In this document: positions 1-8,884 of the stretch, piece by piece | How the letters are laid out: every line of letters begins with the position of its first letter | Position numbering within the stretch: position 1 is the stretch's first letter | Source of the DNA: an uncultured bacterium | GTDB lineage: Bacteria > Spirochaetota > Spirochaetia > Sphaerochaetales > Sphaerochaetaceae | Assembly: GCA_905215015.1 (NCBI GenBank) | Contig: CAJMOS010000032.1 | Location: 1-24,751 of the forward strand | Direction of reading: 5' to 3' | Length of the DNA: 24,751 nt | Notes under the pieces: model-generated | What the model saw: the letters and a program-made list of their open reading frames with translations, nothing else | What the model was told of the DNA's origin: nothing | Databases searched by the model: none | Position numbers and translations under genes: made by a program

Positions 1-1280
1 AAAGCCGAAAGCTCCCTTCCGTTCATCTCAGCCCGGGAAAAATATGCGGCGGGAGTAAGACGGCCGGCCATGTATGCGCAGGAATAGAACTGAAGGCTAT
101 GGTTCTCTCTCCAGAAACACATGGCATCCGAGCCTTTGAAACTCATCCAGTAGCGGAAACCACAAAGAACTTCCTTCGTCCGCTTCTCCAGCGCAGGAGT
201 AGGATATCCATACGCATGGATGTACCGAATCAGAGAGACAATGAGGAAATCCGAGCAGTCGTAGCGCGCCTCAATCTGGTTAAGAGACTCGGAGAAAAGA
301 TTTTCCTCGTCAGGCCTTGGCCTGCCGAGCGCGGCACGGGCAAGGATATGGGGCATGGCAAATCCGAAATCGCCCCTGTCAAGGGATGCAATACCCGCCA
401 TCTGACTGAGATAGCCTGCAAGAGCTTCTTTCTGCGTCTTTGCACCGTCGCTCTTCGGGATGGCATGGAAAATGCAGGTGAATCCCCTCTTTTGTCCCTC
501 ATGGACAAGGGTGGCATTCACACACCAGGAGGGAATTACAAACTTTGTTTTTCCTGCAAGAGAAACTTTCCTGTTCTGTCCTTCCTTATCGGCATGATCC
601 ATGCTACCCGTAGAAAGGAGTACGAAGGTGTTCCCACCACCCGGAGCGGGGAGAACGAGGGTATCCTTCAAAAGGCAAGTACGGGCAAGGAAACGCTCCG
701 CTTCAATCGTCCTTTCCGCGTGTTCCCTGTCTGGCACATCAATTTCGATTCCCTCCCTTCCAGAGAGGATCTGCAGTCCCCACAGGGTCCGCGTATCGCG
801 GGTTCCGAGGGTCTGGAGAGAAACGTACAGAAGGTTTCTGCCCTTCTCAAGCGTGATTTCGGCGTCTTTGTATTGGATTGGTTTATAGACCGAAGGATTC
901 TGGAACAGCACATGGTTTCCACCACACCAGAGGTCGACGGTGCAGTAGGTCCACAGCCGGATCGGGACAGTTTTCTTCCGGTCGCTCACCAAGACGACAG
1001 CTCCCTCGAGACGCACCTTCTGAAGCGTGAAATAAAACGCTCCATAGTCGATGAACCAGTTAGCCCCCGCGGCATGGTAATGCCAGGGTTTTCCAATCCT
1101 GCTCATCTCTCCGACCCGAATCGGCCCGATCGGAGCTGGAAGCGAAGCATCGACAATCGCCGAACGAAGGTATCGCTCATAGGCAAGCTGGTTTTCACAC
1201 ACCGTGGTATCCATCACCGGGCTCAAAGCTGGTCCGCTCACCAAGAAATCCGTGACGAATCCGTATCTGTTCATTTGCAT
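1..1280 (-). CDS. Large hypothetical protein, probable alpha/alpha-barrel carbohydrate-active enzyme (3' truncated by window edge)
   Basis: Reading leftward from the ATG at 1280 the frame stays open for 426 codons to the window edge, so only the N-terminal part is visible. The start is 4 bases after the stop of the preceding permease and has a Shine-Dalgarno (AAGGGGTGA) overlapping that stop, so the gene is the last visible member of the ABC transporter operon. No signal peptide is seen, which suggests a cytoplasmic enzyme. The first part (residues about 60-200) looks beta-rich. The last visible part contains RYWMSFKGSDAMCFWRENHS followed by LQFYSCAYMAGRLTP. From memory this resembles the WxENHxxxFxxxxYLAGxxxP motif of large uncharacterised toroidal (alpha/alpha) proteins related to heparinase- or glycosidase-like families. 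Role inferred: processing of the sugar imported by the neighbouring transporter. The exact reaction cannot be given. Confidence 0.85.
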   Translation of the reverse strand, partial: MQMNRYGFVTDFLVSGPALSPVMDTTVCENQLAYERYLRSAIVDASLPAPIGPIRVGEMSRIGKPWHYHAAGANWFIDYGAFYFTLQKVRLEGAVVLVSDRKKTVPIRLWTYCTVDLWCGGNHVLFQNPSVYKPIQYKDAEITLEKGRNLLYVSLQTLGTRDTRTLWGLQILSGREGIEIDVPDREHAERTIEAERFLARTCLLKDTLVLPAPGGGNTFVLLSTGSMDHADKEGQNRKVSLAGKTKFVIPSWCVNATLVHEGQKRGFTCIFHAIPKSDGAKTQKEALAGYLSQMAGIASLDRGDFGFAMPHILARAALGRPRPDEENLFSESLNQIEARYDCSDFLIVSLIRYIHAYGYPTPALEKRTKEVLCGFRYWMSFKGSDAMCFWRENHSLQFYSCAYMAGRLTPAAYFSRAEMNGRELSA

Positions 1281-1284
1281 GACG

Positions 1285-2133
1285 TCACCCCTTCACCGCA
1301 CCGGCGGTCAGACCACTGATGAACTGTTTGTTCGTGAATGCATAAAGAATGAGAATCGGAATGATCGAAATCGAGGCGCCTGCAAGCATGATGTTCCATT
1401 CTGCCGCTGCATTGATCGCGTATTTGAGCTGGACGACCGCTACCGTAAGCGTCTTCACCGACGGAGTGAAAATGGAAACAATGTAGCTTGTGAGATAATC
1501 GTTCCAAGCAAGACGGAACGAGAAAAGAGCGACAATTGCGAGAATTGGCTTGAGAAGCGGCAGAATGACACGGAAGAAAACCCCGAAGTGACTGCAACCG
1601 TCGATGATTGCAGCCTCGTCGAGTTCCTTGGGTACGGTTTTTGTGTAGCCCATCACGAGCATCACATTGGTTACCTGCCCGCCGGTAAGGGCGAGGACCA
1701 AGCCGAAAATCGATTTGCTGATACCGAGAGAGCGGAGTACCGTGTAGGTCGGGTACAGCGTGACCGACCCCATCGAGATGAAAATCAACGCGCTGTAGAG
1801 ACCAAGCAAAATCCTCTTTCCATAAAAATCCTTGCGCGCGAAGACATAACCAGCCATAGACGTCGTGAACACGGCAAGGAAAAGCACACCAAGGCCAAGG
1901 ATGAGGCTGTTGCCGGCATAGCGGACAAAATCATTCCCCTTGAATGCCGTGGTATAGTTGGAGAACTCCCACTTTGTCGGAAAGAAACTTCCACCTGTGG
2001 TGAGTTCCTGGTTTGACTTGAAGGACCCGAGAAGCACGTAGATGACCGGATAGAGAGCGAAAACGACGACTGCTAAAATCAGGATGTATTCGAGCGTGTA
2101 GGTCATGATGCGGATTCTTTTTTGGCTTTTCAT
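1285..2133 (-). CDS. Carbohydrate ABC transporter permease, MalG/CUT1 type
   Basis: This 282-residue inner-membrane protein has about six hydrophobic segments and the cytoplasmic EAA loop (DEAAIIDGCSHFGVFFRVIL) that docks the ATPase, which identifies the MalG-like half of a CUT1 sugar transporter (BPD_transp_1 family). An ATG at 2160 would add nine residues and overlap the upstream gene by 14 bases. I prefer the ATG at 2133 because GAGGAG lies just before it at good spacing. The gene is third in a leftward operon: binding protein, MalF-like permease, this permease, unknown enzyme. No ATP-binding subunit is encoded nearby, so a shared MsmK/UgpC-type ATPase elsewhere is expected. Confidence 0.93.
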   Translation of the reverse strand: MKSQKRIRIMTYTLEYILILAVVVFALYPVIYVLLGSFKSNQELTTGGSFFPTKWEFSNYTTAFKGNDFVRYAGNSLILGLGVLFLAVFTTSMAGYVFARKDFYGKRILLGLYSALIFISMGSVTLYPTYTVLRSLGISKSIFGLVLALTGGQVTNVMLVMGYTKTVPKELDEAAIIDGCSHFGVFFRVILPLLKPILAIVALFSFRLAWNDYLTSYIVSIFTPSVKTLTVAVVQLKYAINAAAEWNIMLAGASISIIPILILYAFTNKQFISGLTAGAVKG

Positions 2134-2146
2134 CTTTTGCTCCTCT

Positions 2147-3064
2147 TCAATAGATATCATCCACTTTCTTGGATCCCTTGAGGAAAAGGACCGTCACGAT
2201 GGCTGCGATGCAGGCGGAGATGAAACTGACCGCTGCTCCATAACCGAACTGCGGCACGACGATGTCGTTGGAAGAGACAGGGAAGAAGAACTTGTAGGCG
2301 TACAGAGTCATCACCATCGTCTTATTGAATGGGCCACCTTCGGTCAGTACAAGGACGGTGTTGATGTCGTTGAACGCGTTGGCGAATGCAAGCATCAGAA
2401 TAATCTTGAGAATCGGCCCCATCATCGGAATGACGATGAACCACAATTTTCTCGCACCGGTGGCGCCGTCAATCTCGGCACTCTCCAGCACGTCCCGAGG
2501 AATCTGCTGGATGCCTGCGATGAAATAGACCATGTAGTTGCCGATGGCCCCCCAAATCGCAACAAGGATGAGAATCTGCATCGCATGCTCCGCCCCGAGC
2601 CAATTGACCGGTGTTTTGATGAAACCGATGTTCAGGAGGGTGTGGTTGACTTCGCCGTTGTAGGCATTGAACAGAAGGAAAAAAACAAGCCCCATGACAG
2701 CGGAACTCATGATTGTCGGAAGGAAGATCAGGCTCTGGAAAAGTCCGTTGCCCCGTACGCGCGCCGCTAGGATGTATGCGACGAAAAACGAAAGAGGGAT
2801 GGTGATGATGATTTTCCAGAATGCGTATTTGAACGTGTTCAGGACGGAATGAAAATAGAGTTTGTCTCGGAAAAGCCTCATGAAATTCTGAAGTCCGACG
2901 AAAGTGACTTCGGTACCGATGCCTCCGTACTTGCAGAACATGTACCGGAGCGTCCAAACCACGGGAAACAGGGAGAAAAAGCAAAAAAGCAGGAAATTGG
3001 GCCAAAGCATGCTGTATGCTTTTCCCGTTTCCGCAAGCTTCCTTTTTTGTGCGCTGGTCAACAT
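2147..3064 (-). CDS. Carbohydrate ABC transporter permease, MalF/UgpA type
   Basis: This 305-residue integral membrane protein begins with a basic stretch (LTSAQKRKLAETGK) and a first membrane segment (FLLFCFFSLFPVVWTL). It carries the EAA loop ESAEIDGATGARKLWFIVIP, which marks it as the MalF-like partner of the permease encoded just downstream. The start at 3064 is chosen over an upstream in-frame ATG at 3106 because AGGAG lies 8 bases before it. The gap to the binding-protein gene is 87 bases and holds a long hairpin. The protein should form the membrane channel of a CUT1 sugar importer; the substrate cannot be read from the sequence. Confidence 0.93.
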   Translation of the reverse strand: MLTSAQKRKLAETGKAYSMLWPNFLLFCFFSLFPVVWTLRYMFCKYGGIGTEVTFVGLQNFMRLFRDKLYFHSVLNTFKYAFWKIIITIPLSFFVAYILAARVRGNGLFQSLIFLPTIMSSAVMGLVFFLLFNAYNGEVNHTLLNIGFIKTPVNWLGAEHAMQILILVAIWGAIGNYMVYFIAGIQQIPRDVLESAEIDGATGARKLWFIVIPMMGPILKIILMLAFANAFNDINTVLVLTEGGPFNKTMVMTLYAYKFFFPVSSNDIVVPQFGYGAAVSFISACIAAIVTVLFLKGSKKVDDIY

Positions 3065-3092
3065 TGTCGATACTCCTGGAAAAGAAGGACGT

Positions 3093-3135
3093 GTCGGGAA
3101 CAGCACGACGGGATGGTCGCGAAGCTGTCCCCGAC
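3093..3135 (-). other. Intercistronic hairpin between binding-protein and permease genes
   Basis: GTCGGGAACAGC (3093-3104) and GCTGTCCCCGAC (3124-3135) form a 12-bp stem with one G-U pair in the mRNA, and the 19-base interior can pair further (GCGAC with GTCGT). No U-tract follows, so it looks like an mRNA processing or stabilising element rather than a terminator. Hairpins after the binding-protein gene are known to raise its expression above that of the permeases, as in malE-malF. Confidence 0.7.
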
Positions 3136-3151
3136 GATGATGGGAAGGAAA

Positions 3152-4507
3152 TCAGAACTTCACGTCTTCGACGATTGGTTTGTTCCCAGCTTTCAGAGCT
3201 CCGTCAAGAGCCTTGTTGTAACGAGTGGAGAGATCCTTCAGGCCTTTCTTGATATCTGTCTGGCCAAAAATCATCGACGCGAAGGTATCGAAATAGTTTG
3301 CACCTTCCACGATGAAGTCCTTGGAATACTTCTCCTCAGGAGTCAACGGCCAAAGTCCGTCACGCTCTCCCTGCAGCATGGCGGGGAATGTCTTGTATTT
3401 CTCCCCCATCTCGGCGTTCTGGATGACGGCTGGAATCATGCTGATACCAAGCCCTTTCTCAAAATGCTCCTTGAGGTTGTCAAGGTTGAGGAATACGTCA
3501 TGGTACGCCTTCCACGTCTCCTTGAGATGCTTGGTATCCTTGTTGATGAGGAACGCCGGCGTAACGTTGAAATACTGCTTGCTGACGAGATTCCCTCCCT
3601 GGACAGGAATCTGAGCGCAACCCCAGTCGGTACCCGGCTGAAGCGGGAATTGGTTGGCGTAGACGCCTGGTTCGGCATGGGTGTACGAAAGGTACATGCC
3701 GATCTTGCCGGCGGCAAACTGTGCACGCAGCGGATCGATATCGAGACTCTCGCACCCGGGAAACGCATACTTCATCATCTCTTTCCAGAGGGTGATTACC
3801 GGCTCGTATTTCTCGAATTCATAGCGGCCGGAAGAGAAATTGTAGCCGAAGTAGATGCCCGTGGAAAGTTCGTTCATCGGTTCCATCGACCTCTTGAGAC
3901 CGCTTGTCGGGTTCTTCAGATTGCAGGCAAATCCATAAATGCCCTCGCTTGAAAGTTTTTCGGTGATGATCTTCGCGCATGCGACCATCTCCTCAAGGGT
4001 GGTCGGGACCTTCAGGCCGAGACGGTCAAAAATAGCAGTATTGTAGAACAGGCGGAGGCATGTGTCGCCACTCGGGATGTAATACAGGTGCCCGTCAATC
4101 AAGTTGTGGCCTTCGAACATGACGCTCTTGAAAGTCTCCTTGTCCTGATCGCTCATGAGTGGCAGAAGATCAACACATTTCCCTTCATTGATGTACTTGA
4201 TGAACGGATTGTCGAACTTGAACGCGTCCGGCGCCTCGCCCGTCTGGAAGGCCATGTCGACAGCCTGCATGTAGTTGTCGGTGTAAATCTCGTAACTGAG
4301 ATCGATGTTGTCCTTGTTGGTCTTGTTGTACTCGTCGACCTTCGCAGTCCAATGGACGGCGTCATGCCGGTCGGTGGTCCAAATCCTCACGTGGGTCGGA
4401 CCCGCCTCCAAGGACTCTTTTTTCGGGGTGCTTTCGGCGGACCCGTTTCCGAACACCAGCCCGGGAATCAGTCCGGCGAGACAGAGGACAGCCAGCATTT
4501 TTTTCAT
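3152..4507 (-). CDS. Extracellular solute-binding protein, sugar ABC transporter (CUT1)
   Basis: This 451-residue protein of the SBP_bac_1 type has an N-terminal signal peptide (MKKMLAVLCLAGLIPGLVFG) followed by NGSAES. There is no cysteine at the cleavage region, so it is predicted to be a soluble or signal-anchored periplasmic protein rather than a classical lipoprotein; this NGS-type end is common in Sphaerochaeta-like spirochaetes. The mature part has the usual ABC-binder features, such as a FNVTPAFLINKDTKH-type segment and AEMGEKYKTFPAM near the C terminus. A clear ribosome binding site (AAAGGAG) precedes the ATG. It is the first gene of the leftward operon and diverges from the sensor kinase gene, which probably controls it. 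The ligand is unknown but likely a carbohydrate. Confidence 0.93.
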   Translation of the reverse strand: MKKMLAVLCLAGLIPGLVFGNGSAESTPKKESLEAGPTHVRIWTTDRHDAVHWTAKVDEYNKTNKDNIDLSYEIYTDNYMQAVDMAFQTGEAPDAFKFDNPFIKYINEGKCVDLLPLMSDQDKETFKSVMFEGHNLIDGHLYYIPSGDTCLRLFYNTAIFDRLGLKVPTTLEEMVACAKIITEKLSSEGIYGFACNLKNPTSGLKRSMEPMNELSTGIYFGYNFSSGRYEFEKYEPVITLWKEMMKYAFPGCESLDIDPLRAQFAAGKIGMYLSYTHAEPGVYANQFPLQPGTDWGCAQIPVQGGNLVSKQYFNVTPAFLINKDTKHLKETWKAYHDVFLNLDNLKEHFEKGLGISMIPAVIQNAEMGEKYKTFPAMLQGERDGLWPLTPEEKYSKDFIVEGANYFDTFASMIFGQTDIKKGLKDLSTRYNKALDGALKAGNKPIVEDVKF

Positions 4508-4519
4508 AGCATTCTCCTT

Positions 4520-4561
4520 TTGTTTGGCTTTCTATACAAAAGTGTATATCCTGGTTCGGAA
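4520..4561. promoter_or_regulatory. Divergent promoter region with perfect dyad TATACA-N4-TGTATA
   Basis: A perfect inverted repeat (4533-4538 and 4543-4548) sits between the binding-protein operon and the kinase gene. Rightward, TTGTTT (4520-4525) lies 17 bp before TGTATA. Leftward, TTCCGA (complement of 4556-4561) lies 17 bp before the mirror TGTATA. The dyad could thus supply the -10 of two opposed promoters, or be an operator. Promoter assignment is inference from spacing only. Confidence 0.4.
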
Positions 4562-4616
4562 TCAGCAAATCCAAAAATTTCCTGAAGGATGTTTGATTTT
4601 TGCCACCCGTTCCGCA

Positions 4617-6476
4617 ATGGAGCGTATAATACAAAAAGACATGAGAACACAAAGAAAGACTACAGAACGCGTGGACACCACAGGCATTCCTTTTCAAGGC
4701 AAGACCGTACGGTCTCTCCACGGGCGCCTTCTGGAGTTCTCTATCCTGATCCAAGGACTCGTTCTCCTTCTGATTGGTGTTTTTTTCTACAGAAGCGTTT
4801 CCTCCCAGATTCTCGAGCAGAATATTTCCCTCGTGAGGAACAAAAGCCAGAACATTGCCTCCGAACTGCAGTATTGGATGAGTGGCATCATCAGCTCCGC
4901 CTATGCCATCAGTATCAACAACTCCGTTTCCACCGCCATCGCATCCTTCCGTTTCAACCCTGACATCAATTCCCAAATCAAGCTCGATGCCCTTGTCTCC
5001 GACAGTATTGACGAAGCTGTCTATGAGAGCAAGCGCCTTGTCAAAACGGCCTTCTTCGTCCTTGACGGCAAAGTGCATGGAGGAGCTCTCGCATCGGTCG
5101 AGAACGATCTCAGTTACAATCGCATCTCTCCCCTGCTTGAGAACACTGAAGGCTATATGTCTGTCCTTCCCCGCCAAAAGGATCCGGTCGCATATCGGGA
5201 AGGGACGGTCATCCCGATGATTTTCTCCATCCAGTACGGGACGGTGAAAACAAAACTCGTCTTCCTTCTCGATTACAACGTATTGAAAAACCGCATCTCA
5301 AAAGTCGCCACTCCCTCCGACATCCTGATTCTTGACAGGAATGGGCACATCGTTTTCTGCGAGAACCCTCTTTACGAGAACAACATCGCACACCTTGCCA
5401 CCGACCGACCTTTCGCAGAAGGCTTCTACGAGGGAAAATACAATGGGAAGTTCTATCTCCGGACAGAAGCCACCGTGCCAAGCATCGGATGGGTCTGCCA
5501 TCTCTTCAGCGAGAAGGACGAGGTTCTCGACCAGTTCAACTTCGCCATTACCATTTTCTTCGTCGTTCTCATAGCCATCTTCAGTCTTGAAATCCTCCTG
5601 TACTACATCGTCTACAAAAGGCTCACCACCCCCCTCACCCGCCTTGCCCAAGTGATGTCGCACCCGGTAGACGAGCACTCCACCTATCGGCACTTCTCCT
5701 ACGACAAAGACGATGAAATCGGCGCTGTCAGCCGTAGCTACAACCAAATGATTGAAACCATCGACCAGCTCGTGCAGAACCTGAACGATACCATCGAGGA
5801 CTTGAAGGACAAATCGGAGCAGATCGAATGGGTGCAGGAACAAAAACGGGAAGCGGAAATCAAAGCACTCCAAGCGCAGATCAACCCTCATTTCCTTTAC
5901 AACACTCTCAACTCGATTTCCTGGCTCGCCGTCGAGCAAGGAGCCGACGAGGCCGCACGACTCGCCAATACGCTTGCGTCCTATTACGAAATCAGCCTGA
6001 GCAAAGGAGTGTCGGAAATCCCGCTTTCCCGGGAAGCGGAGCACGTGACCAAGTTTCTCGCAATCGAGCAGACCCGTTACCGCGAGGTCCTTTCCTACTC
6101 GGTGGACATTCCCTCCGCTTTCCGCTCAATCCCCATCCCGAAAATCACCTTGCAGCCACTTGCGGAGAACGCCCTCTATCACGGGCTCCGTCCTCTCAAA
6201 AGGATGGGACACATAACGATACGTGCCATGCGTGACGGGACGGACATCGTCATCACGGTCAGTGACGACGGTCAGCCGATGTCCAAGGAGAAGATGCGCT
6301 CCATCAATCTCAATCTCTCCAACGGGACTTTCGACCCCTCGAGCGGCTATGGCATCTACAACGTCAACGCCCGCCTCCGGCTCACCTTCGGACCGACTTA
6401 CGGACTCAACTATTACCACAAGGGAACACTTACCTGTGTGGATGTCCGCATCCCTGCAGAAGGAGGTGGCGCATGA
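4617..6476 (+). CDS. Sensor histidine kinase, YesM/LytS-like (HisKA_7TM-less, His_kinase PF06580 type)
   Basis: This 619-residue membrane kinase has a basic N terminus, membrane segment 1 at about 39-58, an extracytoplasmic sensing domain of roughly 245 residues, membrane segment 2 at about 308-335, a HAMP linker (about 337-395), a short coiled coil, and the His_kinase domain with phospho-acceptor H425 in INPHFLYNTLNSISW. An ATPase domain follows, with N-box PLAENALYHG (N518) and glycine box GYGIYNVNARL (about 577). The start is uncertain: ATG at 4617 or 4641, neither with a good ribosome binding site; a TATAAT lies between them at 4625-4630. The stop overlaps the response-regulator start by ATGA. 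YesM/YesN pairs typically sense sugars or cell-wall fragments and control the adjacent ABC operon. Confidence 0.93.
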   Translation: MERIIQKDMRTQRKTTERVDTTGIPFQGKTVRSLHGRLLEFSILIQGLVLLLIGVFFYRSVSSQILEQNISLVRNKSQNIASELQYWMSGIISSAYAISINNSVSTAIASFRFNPDINSQIKLDALVSDSIDEAVYESKRLVKTAFFVLDGKVHGGALASVENDLSYNRISPLLENTEGYMSVLPRQKDPVAYREGTVIPMIFSIQYGTVKTKLVFLLDYNVLKNRISKVATPSDILILDRNGHIVFCENPLYENNIAHLATDRPFAEGFYEGKYNGKFYLRTEATVPSIGWVCHLFSEKDEVLDQFNFAITIFFVVLIAIFSLEILLYYIVYKRLTTPLTRLAQVMSHPVDEHSTYRHFSYDKDDEIGAVSRSYNQMIETIDQLVQNLNDTIEDLKDKSEQIEWVQEQKREAEIKALQAQINPHFLYNTLNSISWLAVEQGADEAARLANTLASYYEISLSKGVSEIPLSREAEHVTKFLAIEQTRYREVLSYSVDIPSAFRSIPIPKITLQPLAENALYHGLRPLKRMGHITIRAMRDGTDIVITVSDDGQPMSKEKMRSINLNLSNGTFDPSSGYGIYNVNARLRLTFGPTYGLNYYHKGTLTCVDVRIPAEGGGA

Positions 6477-8059
6477 TCAGAATTCTCCTGGTAGACGATG
6501 AGACAAAAATCCGTTCCATCATTGCAAGTCAAATCAACAGGACTGCCGATTACTGTGTTACCGCGCAGGCATCCGATGGACTTGAAGCTCTCCAACGCAT
6601 CGAAGAACACATGCCTGACATCGTCGTCACCGACATCGCAATGCCCAATTACGACGGGCTCTTTCTCGCAAAGACAATCCAGGACCAGTGGCCACTCCTC
6701 AAAGTCGTCATCATCAGCGGATACGACAATTTTGAGTATGCCCGCAAAGCAATGCGGTACGGCGTGCGCGACTACATTCTCAAACCCTTCATGATCGAAG
6801 ACCTTATCGCAGTCTTCACACGGCTCAAGGAAGAAATCGATTCCTTATCCCGCAAACCGAACGACATCTCTTTCCAACGTCACGAATTTCTCTCCGCCCT
6901 CACCCGAGGGACAGACCTCTCAACCAAAGAGATTATGGATGCATGCGGAAAGCTTGGCATCCTTCTCCACCAGAACAACTTCTCGGTTGCTATCGCAAAC
7001 TGCTATGCCGGCAGAGAACCTGATTTTTCCCTCCGCCCCACGGTGCTCCGGAAAACGAAAGACCTTATCAAGGAGGGGACGGACGACAGTCTCCACGCAG
7101 TGTTCTTCACCGATACGTCCAGCCGTCTTGTCGTCATTTTCTCCCATAGCCTCGGGGAAAGAGACTACGAAAAGAAAATCGACAGTCTCCTGTCAAGCAT
7201 CCATGCGAAGACCACCCGGGAGTTTTCTTCCAACGTCGTATTCGCTCTTAGCAGGACCGTGGGAACCTTCCTTAGCATCAAGGATGCCTACAGGGAAGCG
7301 GAAACCCTGTGGATGCTCCGCTTCGAAACGGAAGGATGTATCGACCGGAACTGGCATCATCCTGATTCTGCCGAAGAAAAGCGCCTTACAAGCGAAGAGG
7401 CAAGCATTCGTGAGAAAATCCTTCTCTCCACGTTTCTGGGAAAAAGTGAAGCGGACAGTCTGCTCATTTCCTATTTCCATATTCTCTCCCGTCTCGGTTT
7501 TCTCAGGAGAAAAATGCCGGACAGCCTTATCGTCGGTTTGGCGGATTCTCTTTCAGCCCGCATCCGCACCGAGGGGAACGGAAAATACTTCGACCAGATA
7601 CATGCAATCTGCTTCAATAAAAACCAGCCATACGCGAATCTCTGGCAACTCTGCTCGCTTCTCCGAAAGGCTCTTTCAGCCTATCTCGAAGAAAAGGCGA
7701 AAGAGGATATGCCACAGTCTCGGATTATTGTAGACCATATTGTCAACCGCGTTTCCGAGAACATCGGCAATCCAGCGTTCTCCGTTGAAAACGCAATTGC
7801 AGGCTTGTCGTATTCGTCAAGTTACATCCGTTATGTGTTCACGCAGGAGATGAAAACATCCATCAAGGAATACCTCACGATGCGACGCATGGAACGGGCC
7901 AAAGAACTGCTCAGGGATCCCACAATCAGCATCAAAATGATTGCCGAGCAATCCGGGTTCCAGAACCAGCGCTATTTCGCAAGCACATTCCGTAACTACC
8001 TGGGTTGCTCACCTTCCGCATTCCGGGAGAAGGAGACAGGGGCAAAAGAGGAAACCTGA
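6473..8059 (+). CDS. Response regulator with AraC-type DNA-binding domain, YesN-like
   Basis: This 528-residue cytoplasmic regulator starts with a receiver domain (residues 1-120) containing the acidic pair D8/D9, phospho-acceptor D54 in VVTDIAMPNYDG, S82 and K104 (YILKPF). A poorly conserved middle region (about 130-420) is typical of YesN proteins. The C-terminal AraC double helix-turn-helix (about 425-522) shows FSVENAIAGLSYSSSYIRYV and ends with MIAEQSGFQNQRYFASTFRN. Translation is coupled to the kinase by a four-base overlap. The likely target is the divergent ABC operon, possibly through the dyad at 4533-4548. No convincing terminator follows; the next 240 bases contain no gene I can support. 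Confidence 0.95.
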   Translation: MIRILLVDDETKIRSIIASQINRTADYCVTAQASDGLEALQRIEEHMPDIVVTDIAMPNYDGLFLAKTIQDQWPLLKVVIISGYDNFEYARKAMRYGVRDYILKPFMIEDLIAVFTRLKEEIDSLSRKPNDISFQRHEFLSALTRGTDLSTKEIMDACGKLGILLHQNNFSVAIANCYAGREPDFSLRPTVLRKTKDLIKEGTDDSLHAVFFTDTSSRLVVIFSHSLGERDYEKKIDSLLSSIHAKTTREFSSNVVFALSRTVGTFLSIKDAYREAETLWMLRFETEGCIDRNWHHPDSAEEKRLTSEEASIREKILLSTFLGKSEADSLLISYFHILSRLGFLRRKMPDSLIVGLADSLSARIRTEGNGKYFDQIHAICFNKNQPYANLWQLCSLLRKALSAYLEEKAKEDMPQSRIIVDHIVNRVSENIGNPAFSVENAIAGLSYSSSYIRYVFTQEMKTSIKEYLTMRRMERAKELLRDPTISIKMIAEQSGFQNQRYFASTFRNYLGCSPSAFREKETGAKEET

Positions 8060-8302
8060 CAGGTCTCCGGCATGCAACCGCACAACCCGAAAGTCTTCGT
8101 CCGAGAGAAGGACGCCATAGGATCTCCAAAAAAGCAAAGGGCAACCAGCCCACCATGTCGGACGAATTCTCCTTGCACAAAACTTCCCATGTCCATAGAA
8201 AATGTGTTTCAATCCCATGTTCGTCAAGATTTGTGTGCCATTTAAAAAAAGATCGTCAATTTTATTGTTGTATTTGAGGGTTTTGACAAGTGTATTGGCC
8301 TC

Positions 8303-8880
8303 ATGCAGAGAGAGCTCTATCAGAATCTGCTGGCATGGAAGCCTTTTGCTCTCAAGGGCGCCAGGCAGGCAGGAAAGACATGGCCGATAAAGGAATTCGG
8401 CCGGAACAAGTTCGAGAACCTGTATGTCCTCAGCGGTGGATGATCTGGACACGCTCTGGGAGTCCTTCATGGACCTGCTCAGGCAGTATTACTTCACCGG
8501 AGGCATGCCGGAAGCAGTGCAGGCCTATGTGGACAACCGTCTGCCGCCGTCCGATATCCGTGCAATCCAGAAGACCATCATTGCCGATTATGCGATGGAC
8601 ATCTCCAAACACGCTCCGAAAGAGATACTCGGACGCACCAATCAGGTCTGGAATTCAATCCCACAACAACTCGTCAAGCAAAACAGGAAATCCATCTCCG
8701 GAGACATCCAGAAAGGAATACGGACAAAAGATTTCGAACTTGCCATGCAATGGTTTATTGATGCAGGGATGATTGCGAAAGTTCCACGGGTGAGGAAGGC
8801 GGGAATACCATTGAAATACTATGAGGATTTCAGCGCATTCAAGCTGTTTCTCTCGAACGTGGGACTAATGGCCGACGCAC
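8303..8880 (+). pseudogene. Remnant of DUF4143-type AAA ATPase (deleted and frameshifted)
   Basis: The ATG at 8303 begins a 46-codon frame with Walker A sequence LKGARQAGKTW and then EFGRNKFENLYVL, typical of the N terminus of the AAA/DUF4143 ATPase family (COG1373-like). It stops at 8443. In another frame from about 8424 the sequence resumes with the DUF4143 part: LLRQYYFTGGMPEAVQAY, then IQKTIIADYAMDISKHAP and YYEDFSAFKLFLSNVGLMAD. Members of this family are about 400 residues; here the segment between Walker A and DUF4143, including Walker B, is missing, and the reading frame is broken. After about 8880 homology stops where a minus-strand ATPase fragment begins, although the frame remains open to 8978. 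The family's function is not established; many copies decay in bacterial genomes. Confidence 0.8.
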
Positions 8881-8884
8881 GCCC

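Noticed and set aside
99..1319. Plus-strand 406-codon open frame
   Set aside because: It is the shadow of the minus-strand gene running from 1280 to the window edge, which has a ribosome binding site, operon context and a plausible protein; the plus frame is rich in unlikely residues and has no start signal.
4433..4507. Lipoprotein assignment for the binding proteins
   Set aside because: Neither binding protein has a cysteine at the signal-peptide cleavage region, so a classical lipobox is not supported, even though many spirochaete binders are lipoproteins.
4600..4630. TTGCCA-19-TATAAT as a promoter for the kinase gene
   Set aside because: The 19-bp spacing is long and the -10 lies between the two possible start codons, giving almost no leader; the dyad region upstream offers a better-spaced promoter. 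Not excluded.
8206..8219. GTTTCAATCCCATG, resembling the start of a CRISPR repeat
   Set aside because: It occurs once only, with no second copy or regular spacer nearby and no cas genes in the window.
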